NCBI GenBank assembly: GCA_902168105.1
Contig: CABHOY010000071.1
Span: 1-64,000, forward strand
Direction: 5' to 3'
Length of the DNA: 64,000 bases
From: an uncultured Flavihumibacter sp.
Lineage (GTDB): Bacteria; Bacteroidota; Bacteroidia; Chitinophagales; Chitinophagaceae
In this document: piece after piece, positions 52,085-61,404 of the stretch
Numbering within the stretch: position 1 is the stretch's first letter
Layout of the letters: each line of letters starts with the position of its first letter
Notes under the pieces: generated by a model
What the model was told of the DNA's origin: nothing
Seen by the model: the letters and a program-made list of their open reading frames with translations, nothing else
Database searches by the model: none
Translations under genes and position numbers: made by a program

Positions 52085-53179
52085 TTATTTAAGCGTTATT
52101 AACATATTGTCAGGAATACGCGCATTGTACAATGGTGCATAAGTTATAACAGGTTGCTTTAACCGCACGTCAGGATAATGTTCAAAAAGCCAGGACAACG
52201 CATCTGTCGTCATTCCTGTGGCAAATCGATGCGCTATACATTGGTGGATACCGGCGCCGAAAGTCAGGTGGGTATCATTGTTAGTGCGGCCAGGATCGAA
52301 TTGGTCAGGCCTTGTGAATTGTTGTTCGTCCCGGTTCGCTGCAGCCAGTACAACGACAACCACCGCTCCCTTTGGGATGAGATGATCTCCCACCTGCAGG
52401 TCTTCAGTGATCATCCTGCGGGTATGTTGTATCGGCGGATCAAAGCGTAGTGTCTCTAATACTGATGCCTTCAGATCTTGCTTATGCTGCGGTCTTTCAC
52501 CTGTACGCAGAAAATGTAATAATGCGTTAGCCAGTAGTCCGCTGCCCGCGTCATAACTTTGAATAAGTAGTCCGGTGAGATTACTGACTGCCACAGGGAT
52601 CTGTTCCCGGTCAACAATATGCCGCTTCTGTAAATGCGCAGACATGACATCATAAATATCCGCAGCTACGGCATTGATAGCCGCTATCTGTGCAGTTGTT
52701 TTTACCGGCAACATCATATTGACCAGGCGGGGAATGCAGCCAGTGATCAACGCTATATCCGCCTTGCTGAAGTCTAGTCCTTTCAGGATCAGCAAAGCAG
52801 GCAGCCGCTGACAAACATCCTTTATCCAATCCGTTTCCCGTTCTGAAAATAAGTCCTTCAATACTTTATCCATAGCGACGGGTTGTATCTGCTGATGCAG
52901 TTGTATCGTTACTTCTCTGAACATTGAATGCTGTGGCGGATTACTCAACCGGACCAGTTTACCGGATAATAACAACGCCGCCTCATTCAGTCCTTCCATA
53001 CAAACAGCAGGTATCTTTGCCGCCGGATGATGTAATATTGTTTTACAGTCATGATAAGCATGCACGGCCCAAAGATCACCTGCCGGATCAAAGCACACAG
53101 GCTGCTCCTGCAATCGCTGCCGGTAAACAGCATAAGGGTCCGCCGCTTCCGACTGACGGAATAATATGTTATGTATCAT
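52085..53179 (-). CDS. Cytochrome P450
   Basis: 364 aa, shorter than the usual 400. Heme-thiolate loop FGAGIHQCIAHRFA with Cys314, and K-helix ETLR (ExxR) at about residue 243. The I-helix, normally AGxDTT, reads QSYDAGSG: the acid is kept but the oxygen-activating Thr appears to be Ala. Loss of this Thr can shift the enzyme toward peroxide use or altered chemistry. Paired with the ABM gene and divergent from an ArsR-type regulator across 51 bp. Redox partner genes are not in the window. Confidence 0.88.
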   Translation of the reverse strand: MIHNILFRQSEAADPYAVYRQRLQEQPVCFDPAGDLWAVHAYHDCKTILHHPAAKIPAVCMEGLNEAALLLSGKLVRLSNPPQHSMFREVTIQLHQQIQPVAMDKVLKDLFSERETDWIKDVCQRLPALLILKGLDFSKADIALITGCIPRLVNMMLPVKTTAQIAAINAVAADIYDVMSAHLQKRHIVDREQIPVAVSNLTGLLIQSYDAGSGLLANALLHFLRTGERPQHKQDLKASVLETLRFDPPIQHTRRMITEDLQVGDHLIPKGAVVVVVLAAANRDEQQFTRPDQFDPGRTNNDTHLTFGAGIHQCIAHRFATGMTTDALSWLFEHYPDVRLKQPVITYAPLYNARIPDNMLITLK

Positions 53180-53230
53180 GCTGCAAGATTACCTAGCTTT
53201 ATATTCAAATACTTCAGTCTACACTTAAAT

Positions 53231-53911
53231 ATGGAAACAGCCTTTAAAAATATTGCAGCCCTTATCGGCGATCCTACCCGGGCTACCATCTTATGGACAT
53301 TACTGGATGGGAAAGCATTCACTGCAACCGAACTCGCTATTGCAGCAGACACCTCTCCACAGAACATGAGCATGCATCTTACTAAACTGGTACAGGCAGA
53401 CCTTCTGAGTGTAGAAAGTCAGGGGAGGCACCGGTATTATAAATTCTCACGGAAAGATGTAGCGTATGCCATTGAAGCGCTGGCAAACCTCATTCCGGCA
53501 GCCAGGAATACACCAGCTGTAGAGCAGGACTCCGCCGTTAAATACTGTAGGACCTGTTATGATCATCTGGCAGGTAAAATAGGTGTAGCTATTACCGATA
53601 GCCTTATTTCCCAGGAAATATTATCTGAAACATTCGACCTGACAACAAAAGGGAATAAGTGGTTCGGTAAAATAGGGATCGATGTTGATGTATTAAAACA
53701 GCAAAGACGCACCTTCATACGCCCCTGTTTAGACTGGAGTGAAAGACGGCATCATCTGGCAGGCGCCGTAGGCGCCGCCCTGCTTGATATGATGCTAGCT
53801 GAAGATTGGTTGCGGAGAACGAGACAGTCCCGGGCTATTGTGGTGACAGCAGAGGGAGAGAAAATGTTGAAGAAACATTTTCTCCTTACACCGTCCAGTG
53901 TTCACGTCTGA
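53231..53911 (+). CDS. ArsR-family winged-helix regulator
   Basis: 226 aa from the ATG at 53231; an in-frame ATG at 53171 overlaps the P450 start and gives 20 extra residues that do not fit the family. N-terminal winged helix (about 5-85): KNIAALIGDPTRATILWTLL, ELAIAADTSPQNMSMHLTKL, GRHRYYKFS. The C-terminal part (about 100-226) includes YCRTCYDHLAGKIGVAITDS with a CxxC-type pair, and FIRPCLDWSERRHHLAGAVG, as seen in larger HTH_20/ArsR proteins. Likely controls itself and the divergent P450-ABM genes. It overlaps the TPR-like gene tail to tail by 26 bp. Confidence 0.85.
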   Translation: METAFKNIAALIGDPTRATILWTLLDGKAFTATELAIAADTSPQNMSMHLTKLVQADLLSVESQGRHRYYKFSRKDVAYAIEALANLIPAARNTPAVEQDSAVKYCRTCYDHLAGKIGVAITDSLISQEILSETFDLTTKGNKWFGKIGIDVDVLKQQRRTFIRPCLDWSERRHHLAGAVGAALLDMMLAEDWLRRTRQSRAIVVTAEGEKMLKKHFLLTPSSVHV

Positions 53912-54857
53912 TAATATCCTCCAAACGGGCTTTGTCCGCCCCCATTTGAGGCTCCAGTCCTAACTGTTGCATCAGGCTGTAACTGTTGATCACGCCCTCT
54001 TTGAACCAGGGCATTTCTTTGCTTAGTGTAATGAGTTTTGCGAAGCCCCTCATATGATCCCCTTTCTGGATCAGGAAATAGGCATGTGCAGCACGGAAAT
54101 GTGGATAGTGATAGAACTCACCCGCGATGGTATCCCAGATCACCTCAGTAATAGAAGACTCAGATTTTAATAACGCTATAGCGTACACGGGAGAGTGAAG
54201 AAGGTCATGTTCGAAACATACCAGCTCGGGAACGGTCAGCGACTTCCTGTTATCATTCATAAATCTGATACGCAGCACTTCATTATATAGCTCATGCGCC
54301 CGTTCTTCTTTATGGGTATAGTGCCAGATATCTCCCAGCAGGATCTTTGCTTTCAGATGATTAGGTACAAGGTGCAGGGCTTTCTGCGCACGCTCTTCCG
54401 CCTCTTTATACCTGGTGAGGATAAAATAAGATCTGGCCACCGCCATATGAAAATTGGCATCGGTCAGGTCAGGACCAGTCGCATGTTCTGCCGCTATCGT
54501 CAGGGCATGCTCCGGATAACGATCTATGTTGTAACGCTCAATTACCTGCCAGAGTTTCATGGACTCGCCAATGGAATTATCCAGGATCTTATATATAATA
54601 CCTCTCCTGTCCCATATGGACTTCACTCCTTTCCAGGTTTCAAATTCTTCAGGAAAAGCAACGGCGAAGGGAATCACCTCATTTGTTTCTTCCGAGCGGA
54701 CCCGCATGCTCATTTCTTCTTTCGGTCTGCTGGTATAACGTGCGGCTGCTGCCAGGAATTCTTTATCAAATAATTCTATGTCTGTCATAACCGGAGCAGG
54801 TGCGGCCTGCCCATTCTTATTGCTGCTGTTGCCAAATAACTTAGCGAAAAAGCCCAT
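53886..54857 (-). CDS. TPR-like hypothetical protein
   Basis: 323 aa, cytoplasmic (no cleavable signal; MGFFAKLFGNSSNKNG start). A helical repeat region near 120-200 (HMAVARSYFILTRYKEAEER, AQKALHLVPNHLKAKILLGD) is TPR-like. The rest has no recognised domain. It may be a scaffold. Convergent with the ArsR gene by a 26-bp overlap. Confidence 0.65.
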   Translation of the reverse strand: MGFFAKLFGNSSNKNGQAAPAPVMTDIELFDKEFLAAAARYTSRPKEEMSMRVRSEETNEVIPFAVAFPEEFETWKGVKSIWDRRGIIYKILDNSIGESMKLWQVIERYNIDRYPEHALTIAAEHATGPDLTDANFHMAVARSYFILTRYKEAEERAQKALHLVPNHLKAKILLGDIWHYTHKEERAHELYNEVLRIRFMNDNRKSLTVPELVCFEHDLLHSPVYAIALLKSESSITEVIWDTIAGEFYHYPHFRAAHAYFLIQKGDHMRGFAKLITLSKEMPWFKEGVINSYSLMQQLGLEPQMGADKARLEDIIRREHWTV

Positions 54858-55006
54858 ATCCGTGTAACTGTATTGTTCCGCAAGATATACAAATTATATA
54901 CATATTATTTATAATACCATTTGAATAAATATAGAGGAACAGTCATTAAATAATCCTAAATTAGAATAGGAAGCGAAGTATTCAGTATTTATCATATATC
55001 AACCAA

Positions 55007-56590
55007 ATGTCAATTTCAAGAAGAGCGTTCTTATCCCAAACAGGGAAAGTAGCTGCTGCGTACCCCGCTATGCTGGCTTTGGGAATGTTACAGAAAGCAC
55101 CCGCCCATGCCTTTGACCTGCAAGGAAACGGCAACGGCAAACGTATCATTATCCTCGGTGCAGGCCTGGCCGGACTTACAGCCGCTTATGAGTTAACTAA
55201 GCTTGGATATCAGTGTACTATTTTAGAAGCCCGTAACAGGGCAGGCGGCAGATGCTGGAGTATCCGTAAGGGCGCCGTTCATCATGAAACGGATATCGCC
55301 CCGCAAACGGCCGCTTTCGATAGTGACCAGTACTTCAATGCCGGCCCCTCCCGCATTCCACATCATCATGAGCTGACAATGCATTATTGCAGGGAATTGG
55401 GTGTGCCCATCCAGGTATACAATAACGTAAACGAGGCTACTTATTTTTTCAGCGAGGGCAAAGGGCCTCTTTCCAATAAAAAGATCAGGGCCAGGGAGAT
55501 CCATAACGACCTGCGTGGTTATACCAGCGAATTACTGGCTAAAGCCATTGATCAACAGAAGATTGACACCGCATTGACCAAAGAGGATTCCCAAAAGATA
55601 CTGGAATACCTGCGGGCAGAAGGTGGACTGGATATCGATAAACTGTACAAAGCGTCCGACAGGCGGGGATTTATCGACGCCCCGGGTGCTGGCGATAAAC
55701 CTGGAAAGATAGGCGCCCCTCACCGGCTTGCCGACATTATCTCCTCCGGACTGGCAGATCCTGACTTCTATAACGTGGCAGAGTATACGTATGAATTACA
55801 GATGACCATGTTCCAGGCTGTCGGCGGTATGGATAACATCTCCAAAGCTTTCGAACAACGGGTAGGAAAAATGATCCGCTTCGGATGTGAAGTTACCGAT
55901 ATTCTTAATCAGCCGGAAGGAGTGAAGATCAGCTACAAAGACAAAAAAGGCCCCGGCGAATTGCAGGCAGACCTCTGTATCTGTACATTACCGCTGCCCG
56001 TCCTGAGCAACATCCGGCATAACTTCTCTTCCGATGTGAGCCGTGCCATTGACTATGTGCCATATATGGTCACCGGTAAGATCGGCATGCAGTTTAAAAG
56101 AAGGTTCTGGGAAGAAGATGAACAGATCTTTGGCGGCATCACGCATACCAACAATGAACTGACGCAGATCTTCTATCCGTCTTACGACTATTTAAGCAAG
56201 AAGGGTATCCTGCTTGGTTATTATAACTTTCATGAAAAGGCGAAACGGACGGGCAATCTTACGCATGCGGAACGGGAAAAACTGGCGATGGAGAAAGGCA
56301 GTCTGATACATCCGCAATATCCGAAGGAGTTTGAAACCTCCTTCTCTGTCAGTTGGCATAAGACCCCATATAGCATGGGCGGATGGGGATTGTACACAGG
56401 TGCTACCAGGCAAACATTCTATAAGAGTTTGTTACAGGCTGATAAACAGGTATACTTCGCAGGTGAACATACCACCTATCTGAATGCCTGGATGGCTGGG
56501 GCCTTCGAATCGGCCAGAAGAACAGTAGCTGATATACATGCCAGGGTAACAGATCAACGTGTCACTTATCCCACTGCTACAGGCAGTTAA
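55007..56590 (+). CDS. Tat-exported flavin monoamine/L-amino-acid oxidase
   Basis: 527 aa. Twin-arginine signal at the N-terminus (SISRRAFLSQTGKVAAA, cleavage about 35). FAD motif IIILGAGLAGLTAAYELTKL then LEARNRAGGRCWS, and C-terminal FAGEHTTYLNAWMAGAFESA characteristic of flavin amine oxidases (L-amino-acid oxidase or monoamine oxidase). It oxidises amines or amino acids outside the cytoplasm, making imine, H2O2 and NH3. It overlaps the aminotransferase gene by one base (TAATG), so the two are coupled. Confidence 0.92.
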   Translation: MSISRRAFLSQTGKVAAAYPAMLALGMLQKAPAHAFDLQGNGNGKRIIILGAGLAGLTAAYELTKLGYQCTILEARNRAGGRCWSIRKGAVHHETDIAPQTAAFDSDQYFNAGPSRIPHHHELTMHYCRELGVPIQVYNNVNEATYFFSEGKGPLSNKKIRAREIHNDLRGYTSELLAKAIDQQKIDTALTKEDSQKILEYLRAEGGLDIDKLYKASDRRGFIDAPGAGDKPGKIGAPHRLADIISSGLADPDFYNVAEYTYELQMTMFQAVGGMDNISKAFEQRVGKMIRFGCEVTDILNQPEGVKISYKDKKGPGELQADLCICTLPLPVLSNIRHNFSSDVSRAIDYVPYMVTGKIGMQFKRRFWEEDEQIFGGITHTNNELTQIFYPSYDYLSKKGILLGYYNFHEKAKRTGNLTHAEREKLAMEKGSLIHPQYPKEFETSFSVSWHKTPYSMGGWGLYTGATRQTFYKSLLQADKQVYFAGEHTTYLNAWMAGAFESARRTVADIHARVTDQRVTYPTATGS

Positions 56591-57807
56591 TGAATAGACA
56601 TTTTTTACAACCAAAACAAATTGCTATGAGTACCACCAACTCCATGAACAGACGCAACTGGCTGAAGACCACAGCACTGTTTACCGGAGGATTGACAATG
56701 CTTCCTCCAGCCATTAGCCGGTTGCAGGCAGCGCCTGTCGCTCCCGTCGCAAGCAATAGCACCGCTTATGCCAATGACTTTGCTATCGGCCCCAAACTGC
56801 CTGCCAATTTAAAAGCCAGACTGTTTGCCAACGAGAATCCTTTCGGGCCTTCTCCCAATGCTAAAAAAGCAATTATGGACAGTATGCTGACCAGCTATCA
56901 GTATCCCATCATGATGATACCGGAGCTCGAGGCGAAGATATGTGCACATGAGGGCATCACTGCCGATATGCTGATGATCAGTTCAGGCTCCTCGCCCTTG
57001 CTGTTGGGTACAGCGGTGAGCCTGTTAAGGGACGGTGGCAACGTTGTTACCGCCGAGACGACCTACGATGATCTTCCCACCCGCTGTGAAAAAGTGAACG
57101 CTAAATGGATCAAAGTGCCGCTTACCAAAGACTATACACACGACCTGGATGCAATGGAAAAAGCGATCACACCAGATACCAAACTGGTTTACGTTTGCAA
57201 TCCAAACAATCCGACGGGCACCATTGTAGATAAAGACAAGCTGAAAGCATTTTGTGAAAGAGTGTCTCAGAAAACAACCGTATTTGTGGACGAAGCTTAT
57301 ATCGATTATCTGCCAGATGCTGATGACACCACATTGATGAGTAGTGTAAAGAAAGGACATAACATTATTGTAGCCCGCACCTTCTCAAAGGTATACGGAC
57401 TGGCTGGGTTGCGCATCGGTTATATCGTAGCACAACCAGCTACCATTGCAAAGATGCAACCACATACCGCCTGTAGTTGGGCCGTTCTCTCCGCTCCTGC
57501 TATCAGCGGCGCGCTGGCCAGCTACCAGGATAAACCGTATATACAGGAAACCGTAAAGAAAACCGCAGAAAGCAGGCAGTTCCTGTACGACACGCTGAAA
57601 GCGGAAGGCTATAGCTACATTCCTTCCCACACCAACTTCGTTATGTTCCCATTAAAGATGGACGGGGAACGTTTTACGGAAGAAATGATGAAACGTGGCG
57701 TAGGACTGCGTAACTGGAAAATGAACGACCAGCACTGGTGCAGGATCAGCATCGGGCGTATGGACGAAATGCAGGCATTCGCGGCTGCATTCAAGGAATT
57801 ATCTTAA
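56590..57807 (+). CDS. Tat-exported PLP-dependent aminotransferase (HisC-like)
   Basis: 405 aa counted from the ATG at 56590 (overlapping the oxidase stop); the ATG at 56626 (MSTTNSMNRRNWLKTTA) is an alternative. Both keep the twin-arginine motif NRRNWLKTTALF. Fold-type I aminotransferase, histidinol-phosphate class: NENPFGPSP, CNPNNPTGT, DEAYIDYLP, and Schiff-base Lys in TFSKVYGLAGLRIGY, then RISIGRMDEM near the end. Export of a PLP enzyme is unusual. It probably shares a substrate with the oxidase. Confidence 0.9.
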   Translation: MNRHFLQPKQIAMSTTNSMNRRNWLKTTALFTGGLTMLPPAISRLQAAPVAPVASNSTAYANDFAIGPKLPANLKARLFANENPFGPSPNAKKAIMDSMLTSYQYPIMMIPELEAKICAHEGITADMLMISSGSSPLLLGTAVSLLRDGGNVVTAETTYDDLPTRCEKVNAKWIKVPLTKDYTHDLDAMEKAITPDTKLVYVCNPNNPTGTIVDKDKLKAFCERVSQKTTVFVDEAYIDYLPDADDTTLMSSVKKGHNIIVARTFSKVYGLAGLRIGYIVAQPATIAKMQPHTACSWAVLSAPAISGALASYQDKPYIQETVKKTAESRQFLYDTLKAEGYSYIPSHTNFVMFPLKMDGERFTEEMMKRGVGLRNWKMNDQHWCRISIGRMDEMQAFAAAFKELS

Positions 57808-57819
57808 TTAACAGACTGT

Positions 57820-58803
57820 ATGAAAAAATATCTGCTGACATTACTATCTGCTGTTTTCACTTTTCATGTGATGGCACAATCCCGTCCTATCACAACTGCT
57901 GAATATGTGAAAGCAAAGACCTTTACGGTGAAAGACCTGGACAACGACACTTATGTAAAGTTCAACAATGCCTATGTACTGGACCGTTATGAAATGCGGA
58001 AACCGTATGTAATTACGGGCGATGATGGCCAGAAAAAAAGGATTGACCTCTACCGGTTAGTAGCGAAAGACAGTATGCTGGACATCGCTACCGTCATCTT
58101 TTATACCAATGAGAATGGCAAGCTGTATACAGCCGTAATGCCATTGTTCAACAGCAACGCTGATATCTGGACCCAGTACTTTGAGGATATTCACGCCATT
58201 GACAAAGTAGAAAAGAACTATGTGCTGAAGCTGTCATATGTGTTATCCAAAGAATTCAGTTACCAGTTATACAAATCAATGAATGCAGGCAAGGACGTCA
58301 AAGAGGAAGCCGGCACCTATGGTACGGACATCTGTTTCCCGGGCGACCAGCTGGTAACATTGGCTAATGGCGCACAAAAAGAACTGCGTGCAATTCAACC
58401 CGGCGATGAGATCGTCAGCCCTGATGCAACTACTCATCAGACTAATATCATTCGTGTAAAAGAACTGGTGAAACATACCGCAGAGAATTACGCTATCACC
58501 CGTTTACTGGTCATGCATGCGGCAGAACAGGAAGAAGCCGGTACACATATGGTAACCTTGTCAGGCAAGGTATTACAGGCGACACCTAATCATCCGGTGC
58601 TGACCGTTGCAGGTAAGAAACAAATGGGCGCTGTAGCCACAGGCGATCAGCTGCTTTGTATGGATGAACACACCAAAACACTCGTCACATATACAGTTGT
58701 AAATAAAACGGAAGCTGCCGGAGGTAAGCAACCGGTCTACAATATTATTGCAGAAGGCGGGGATGCCTTTATGATGAACAACATTATGGTATTGCAGAAA
58801 TAG
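57820..58803 (+). CDS. Secreted HINT-domain (Hedgehog/intein-type) protein
   Basis: 327 aa. Signal peptide MKKYLLTLLSAVFTFHVMAQ. Residues about 25-165 form an unrecognised domain (YVKFNNAYVLDRYEMRKPYV). The HINT part starts at Cys172 in DICFPGDQLVTLANG; QATPNHPVLTV gives the TxxH block B, and IAEGGDAFMMNNIMVLQK resembles the closing block. There is nothing after it, so it is a self-processing type without a C-extein, or a Hedgehog-like cleavage. It lies 12 bp after the aminotransferase in one operon with the oxidase. Function not known. Confidence 0.82.
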   Translation: MKKYLLTLLSAVFTFHVMAQSRPITTAEYVKAKTFTVKDLDNDTYVKFNNAYVLDRYEMRKPYVITGDDGQKKRIDLYRLVAKDSMLDIATVIFYTNENGKLYTAVMPLFNSNADIWTQYFEDIHAIDKVEKNYVLKLSYVLSKEFSYQLYKSMNAGKDVKEEAGTYGTDICFPGDQLVTLANGAQKELRAIQPGDEIVSPDATTHQTNIIRVKELVKHTAENYAITRLLVMHAAEQEEAGTHMVTLSGKVLQATPNHPVLTVAGKKQMGAVATGDQLLCMDEHTKTLVTYTVVNKTEAAGGKQPVYNIIAEGGDAFMMNNIMVLQK

Positions 58804-58832
58804 AGAAGGGGGCAGACGCCCCCTTCTTTTTT
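58804..58832 (+). terminator. Intrinsic terminator after the HINT gene
   Basis: A 10-bp stem (AGAAGGGGGC / GCCCCCTTCT) with a 4-nt loop, followed by six T. It lies directly after the stop and may also stop the convergent EF-G transcript. Confidence 0.88.
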
Positions 58833-58833
58833 G

Positions 58834-60912
58834 TTACTGTTCCGCCAGTACTTTACCGGCGATATTATTAGGAACCAATTGATAATCCTGGAACGTTACA
58901 GAAGCAGCTGCTCTTCCTGAAGAAAGTGAACGTAATGTATTCACATACCCAAACAGGTCCGACAACGGCACTTCTGCTTTGATGTACTGCGCACTTGCCT
59001 TCATCTCCATTCCCCTGATCACACCACGACGCCTGTTAAGATCGCCTGTAATGGCGCCGGTATGTTCTTCCGGCAAGGTCACTTCCACATTCATGAAAGG
59101 CTCCAGCAAACGAGCACCGGCTTTCGCAGCGGCTACACGGAAGCCCATTAACGCAGCATGTTCAAAGTCCAGCGCATGAGAGTCCTTCTCATGTATAGCG
59201 CCATCCAGCAAACGCACCCGCATGGATTGTACAGGATAACCTGCCAGCACACCATTCTTCATTGCTTCTTCAAAACCTTTCTTTACAGAAGGTATGAACT
59301 CACGCGGAATAGCGCCGCCAGTAACCTCGTTGATGAACTCAAAACCTGACTGTCCGTCTTCACGAGGCGACAGTTCGAACACGATCTCAGCAAAGTTGCC
59401 CGAGCCGCCATTCTGTTTTTTGTACACTTCTTTATGTTGTACAGCCTTAGTGAACACCTCTTTATAGGCGATCTGCGGTTGACCTTTATTGATCTCCAGC
59501 TGATAGTTAGCTGCCAGTTTCTCCATTACAACTTCCAGATGCAATTCACCCATTCCTTTAAGGATGGTTTGTCCTGAAGCAGCGTCCACTTCTACCGAAA
59601 GGGTAGGATCTTCTTCCACCAGTTTCGCCAGCGCTTCACCCAGTTTGTTAACATCCTTGGCTACTTTTGCCTCGATAGCATATCCCATCATCGGTTCAGG
59701 GAAGCTGATCTTTTCCAGTAATACAGGGCTATCCAGATCGGACAGCGTATCGCCGGTACGGACATCTTTCAATCCTACTACGGCGCCAATGTCACCAGCC
59801 ACAATTGTATCAGCGGTTTCATACTTGTCAGACATGATACGCATCAGGCGACTGATACGCACTTTTTTACCTGTGCGGCTGTTCCATACGGTATCGCCGG
59901 TACGTAATACACCTGCATACACTCTGACGAATGTCAGCTTACCAGCATAATCATCAGAGATGATCTTGAATGCCAGTGCAGCAAACGGACTTTCTTCCGT
60001 AGTGCTTATCTGCACACTCTCTTCTGTATCGGCACTGGTCGCATGTATGTGCGGCAGATCGGCCGGAGCAGGTAGGTAACGCACCACAGCATCCAGTAAA
60101 GGTTGTACGCCTTTGTTACGATACGCTGCACCTGCCAGTACAGGAATGACCTGCATCTGCAAGGTAGCGTTACGTAATGCGCGATAGATATCTTCTGCAG
60201 CTACCGATGCAGGATCAGTCGTATAACTTTCAAAGATCACTTCGTCATACAATGACAACTCTTCCAGCAGGTTAATACGTGCCTGTTCCGCTTCTGCCTG
60301 CATAGCAGCAGGTATATCAGTGATAGTATACGTTTTACCATCCTGGCTATCCCATACATAAGCCTTCATAGTGATCAGATCGATCACACCGGAGAAAGCA
60401 TCTTCAGCGCCGATCGGTAATTGTACAGGTACTGCGTTCGTATGTAATACATCACGGATCTCTTTCACCACACGACGGAAGTCAGCGCCCTGCCTGTCCA
60501 TCTTATTGATCATAACGATACGGGGCACGTTGTAACGGTTAGCCTGCTGCCACACAGTTTCAGACTGTGGCTGCACACCCGACTTCGCACAGAAGACAGC
60601 GATCGCACCATCCAACACACGGAGGGAACGTTCTACTTCAGCAGTGAAGTCCACGTGACCGGGTGTATCGATAATATTCACCTGGTACTTATTATCATTG
60701 AGTTGCCAATATGTAGTGATGGCCGCAGATGATATGGTGATACCACGTTTCTCTTCCTGCGGATCGCTATCCATAACGGTATTTCCTTCATCCACACTAC
60801 CTAACTTATGGGTAAGTCCTGTGTAATAAAGCATGCGTTCTGTCACAGTTGTTTTACCTGCATCCACATGCGCCATGATACCTATATTTCTGAATTGGTC
60901 CTGTCGTTTCAT
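58834..60912 (-). CDS. EF-G paralogue (translation elongation factor G2-type)
   Basis: 692 aa from the ATG at 60912; a start at 60981 would translate the leader hairpin. Domain I has all five G motifs: AHVDAGKT, RGITI (G2), DTPGH, NKMD, and a final G5 GA-like loop. Domains II-V follow, ending YFGY-type C-terminus and LSSGRAAASVTFQDYQLVP. The effector area DSDPQEEKRGITI differs from the housekeeping consensus MDWMEQEQERGITI, and it stands alone, not next to tuf or rpsL. It is like the Bacteroides EF-G2 paralogue, reported to act in translation during carbon starvation. That equivalence is inference. Confidence 0.9.
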   Translation of the reverse strand: MKRQDQFRNIGIMAHVDAGKTTVTERMLYYTGLTHKLGSVDEGNTVMDSDPQEEKRGITISSAAITTYWQLNDNKYQVNIIDTPGHVDFTAEVERSLRVLDGAIAVFCAKSGVQPQSETVWQQANRYNVPRIVMINKMDRQGADFRRVVKEIRDVLHTNAVPVQLPIGAEDAFSGVIDLITMKAYVWDSQDGKTYTITDIPAAMQAEAEQARINLLEELSLYDEVIFESYTTDPASVAAEDIYRALRNATLQMQVIPVLAGAAYRNKGVQPLLDAVVRYLPAPADLPHIHATSADTEESVQISTTEESPFAALAFKIISDDYAGKLTFVRVYAGVLRTGDTVWNSRTGKKVRISRLMRIMSDKYETADTIVAGDIGAVVGLKDVRTGDTLSDLDSPVLLEKISFPEPMMGYAIEAKVAKDVNKLGEALAKLVEEDPTLSVEVDAASGQTILKGMGELHLEVVMEKLAANYQLEINKGQPQIAYKEVFTKAVQHKEVYKKQNGGSGNFAEIVFELSPREDGQSGFEFINEVTGGAIPREFIPSVKKGFEEAMKNGVLAGYPVQSMRVRLLDGAIHEKDSHALDFEHAALMGFRVAAAKAGARLLEPFMNVEVTLPEEHTGAITGDLNRRRGVIRGMEMKASAQYIKAEVPLSDLFGYVNTLRSLSSGRAAASVTFQDYQLVPNNIAGKVLAEQ

Positions 60913-60933
60913 TTCTGTTGATTTTAAAGCAAT

Positions 60934-60968
60934 AAAAAAAGCCTTCCGCTCTGGTAACGGAAGGCTTT
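60934..60968 (-). terminator. Terminator-like hairpin in the EF-G leader
   Basis: On the reverse strand, AAAGCCTTCCG and CGGAAGGCTTT form an 11-bp perfect stem with a 9-nt loop, followed by a run of T. It ends 22 bp before the EF-G ATG at 60912. In this position it would stop transcription before the gene unless an alternative structure forms (attenuation), or it may end a short leader RNA. Confidence 0.75.
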
Positions 60969-61193
60969 CTGCAATATGCATAGCACTATACGTTACCGGA
61001 CTTGCCGTGTAAACAATATTGTCAATGTTTTGATAATGGCTATCATATTGCTTGTTATAAATGTTGTTAGCGAAATATTAATTGAAATAAATGCGGTTTA
61101 GTTGTGCGGATATAGTTATCCGATTAAGCAGTTGTATACAACTGCATGCATGTAACTAAACGTAATTGGTTAAGGAAGAACGGGGGAGACAAA

Positions 61194-61222
61194 TAAAAAG
61201 GCCCCTTCGGATGAAGAGGCCT
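61194..61222 (-). terminator. Terminator of the 42-aa gene
   Basis: 9-bp stem on the reverse strand (AGGCCTCTT / AAGGGGCCT with one G-U pair), followed by TTTTT and ATTT. It lies 25 bp beyond the small ORF stop. Confidence 0.75.
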
Positions 61223-61246
61223 CTGAAGAATATCCAGACACAGTAA

Positions 61247-61375
61247 TTAACCTCTCATATCCGGGCAAGGATCTGCCTCCCCGTTCTTAATTAAGACAAT
61301 ACAGGTGCTAGCAATTACCGCCCTGATAGCAGCACTTGCGTTGAACACTGATTGATATGAAATACTGTTTGTCAT
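61247..61375 (-). CDS. Orphan 42-aa protein with own promoter and terminator
   Basis: The reverse-strand ATG at 61375 starts MTNSISYQSVFNASAA, then IRAVIASTCIVLIKNG and ends with EADPCPDMRG. The middle is hydrophobic; two Cys (25 and 37) flank the charged tail. It is too short for typical gene finders. Support comes from the -33 TTG and TACATTTG promoter and the intrinsic terminator in the correct places. It resembles a short-peptide gene (signal peptide, small membrane peptide or RiPP precursor); no maturase is nearby. Confidence 0.6.
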   Translation of the reverse strand: MTNSISYQSVFNASAAIRAVIASTCIVLIKNGEADPCPDMRG

Positions 61376-61404
61376 TGTGATTAAATGCTTTTAAAATTCG
61401 TGCA

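Noticed and set aside
54294..54773. 159-codon forward ORF opposite the TPR-like gene
   Set aside because: It is antisense to a frame with clear helical-repeat pattern; its own translation shows no domain.
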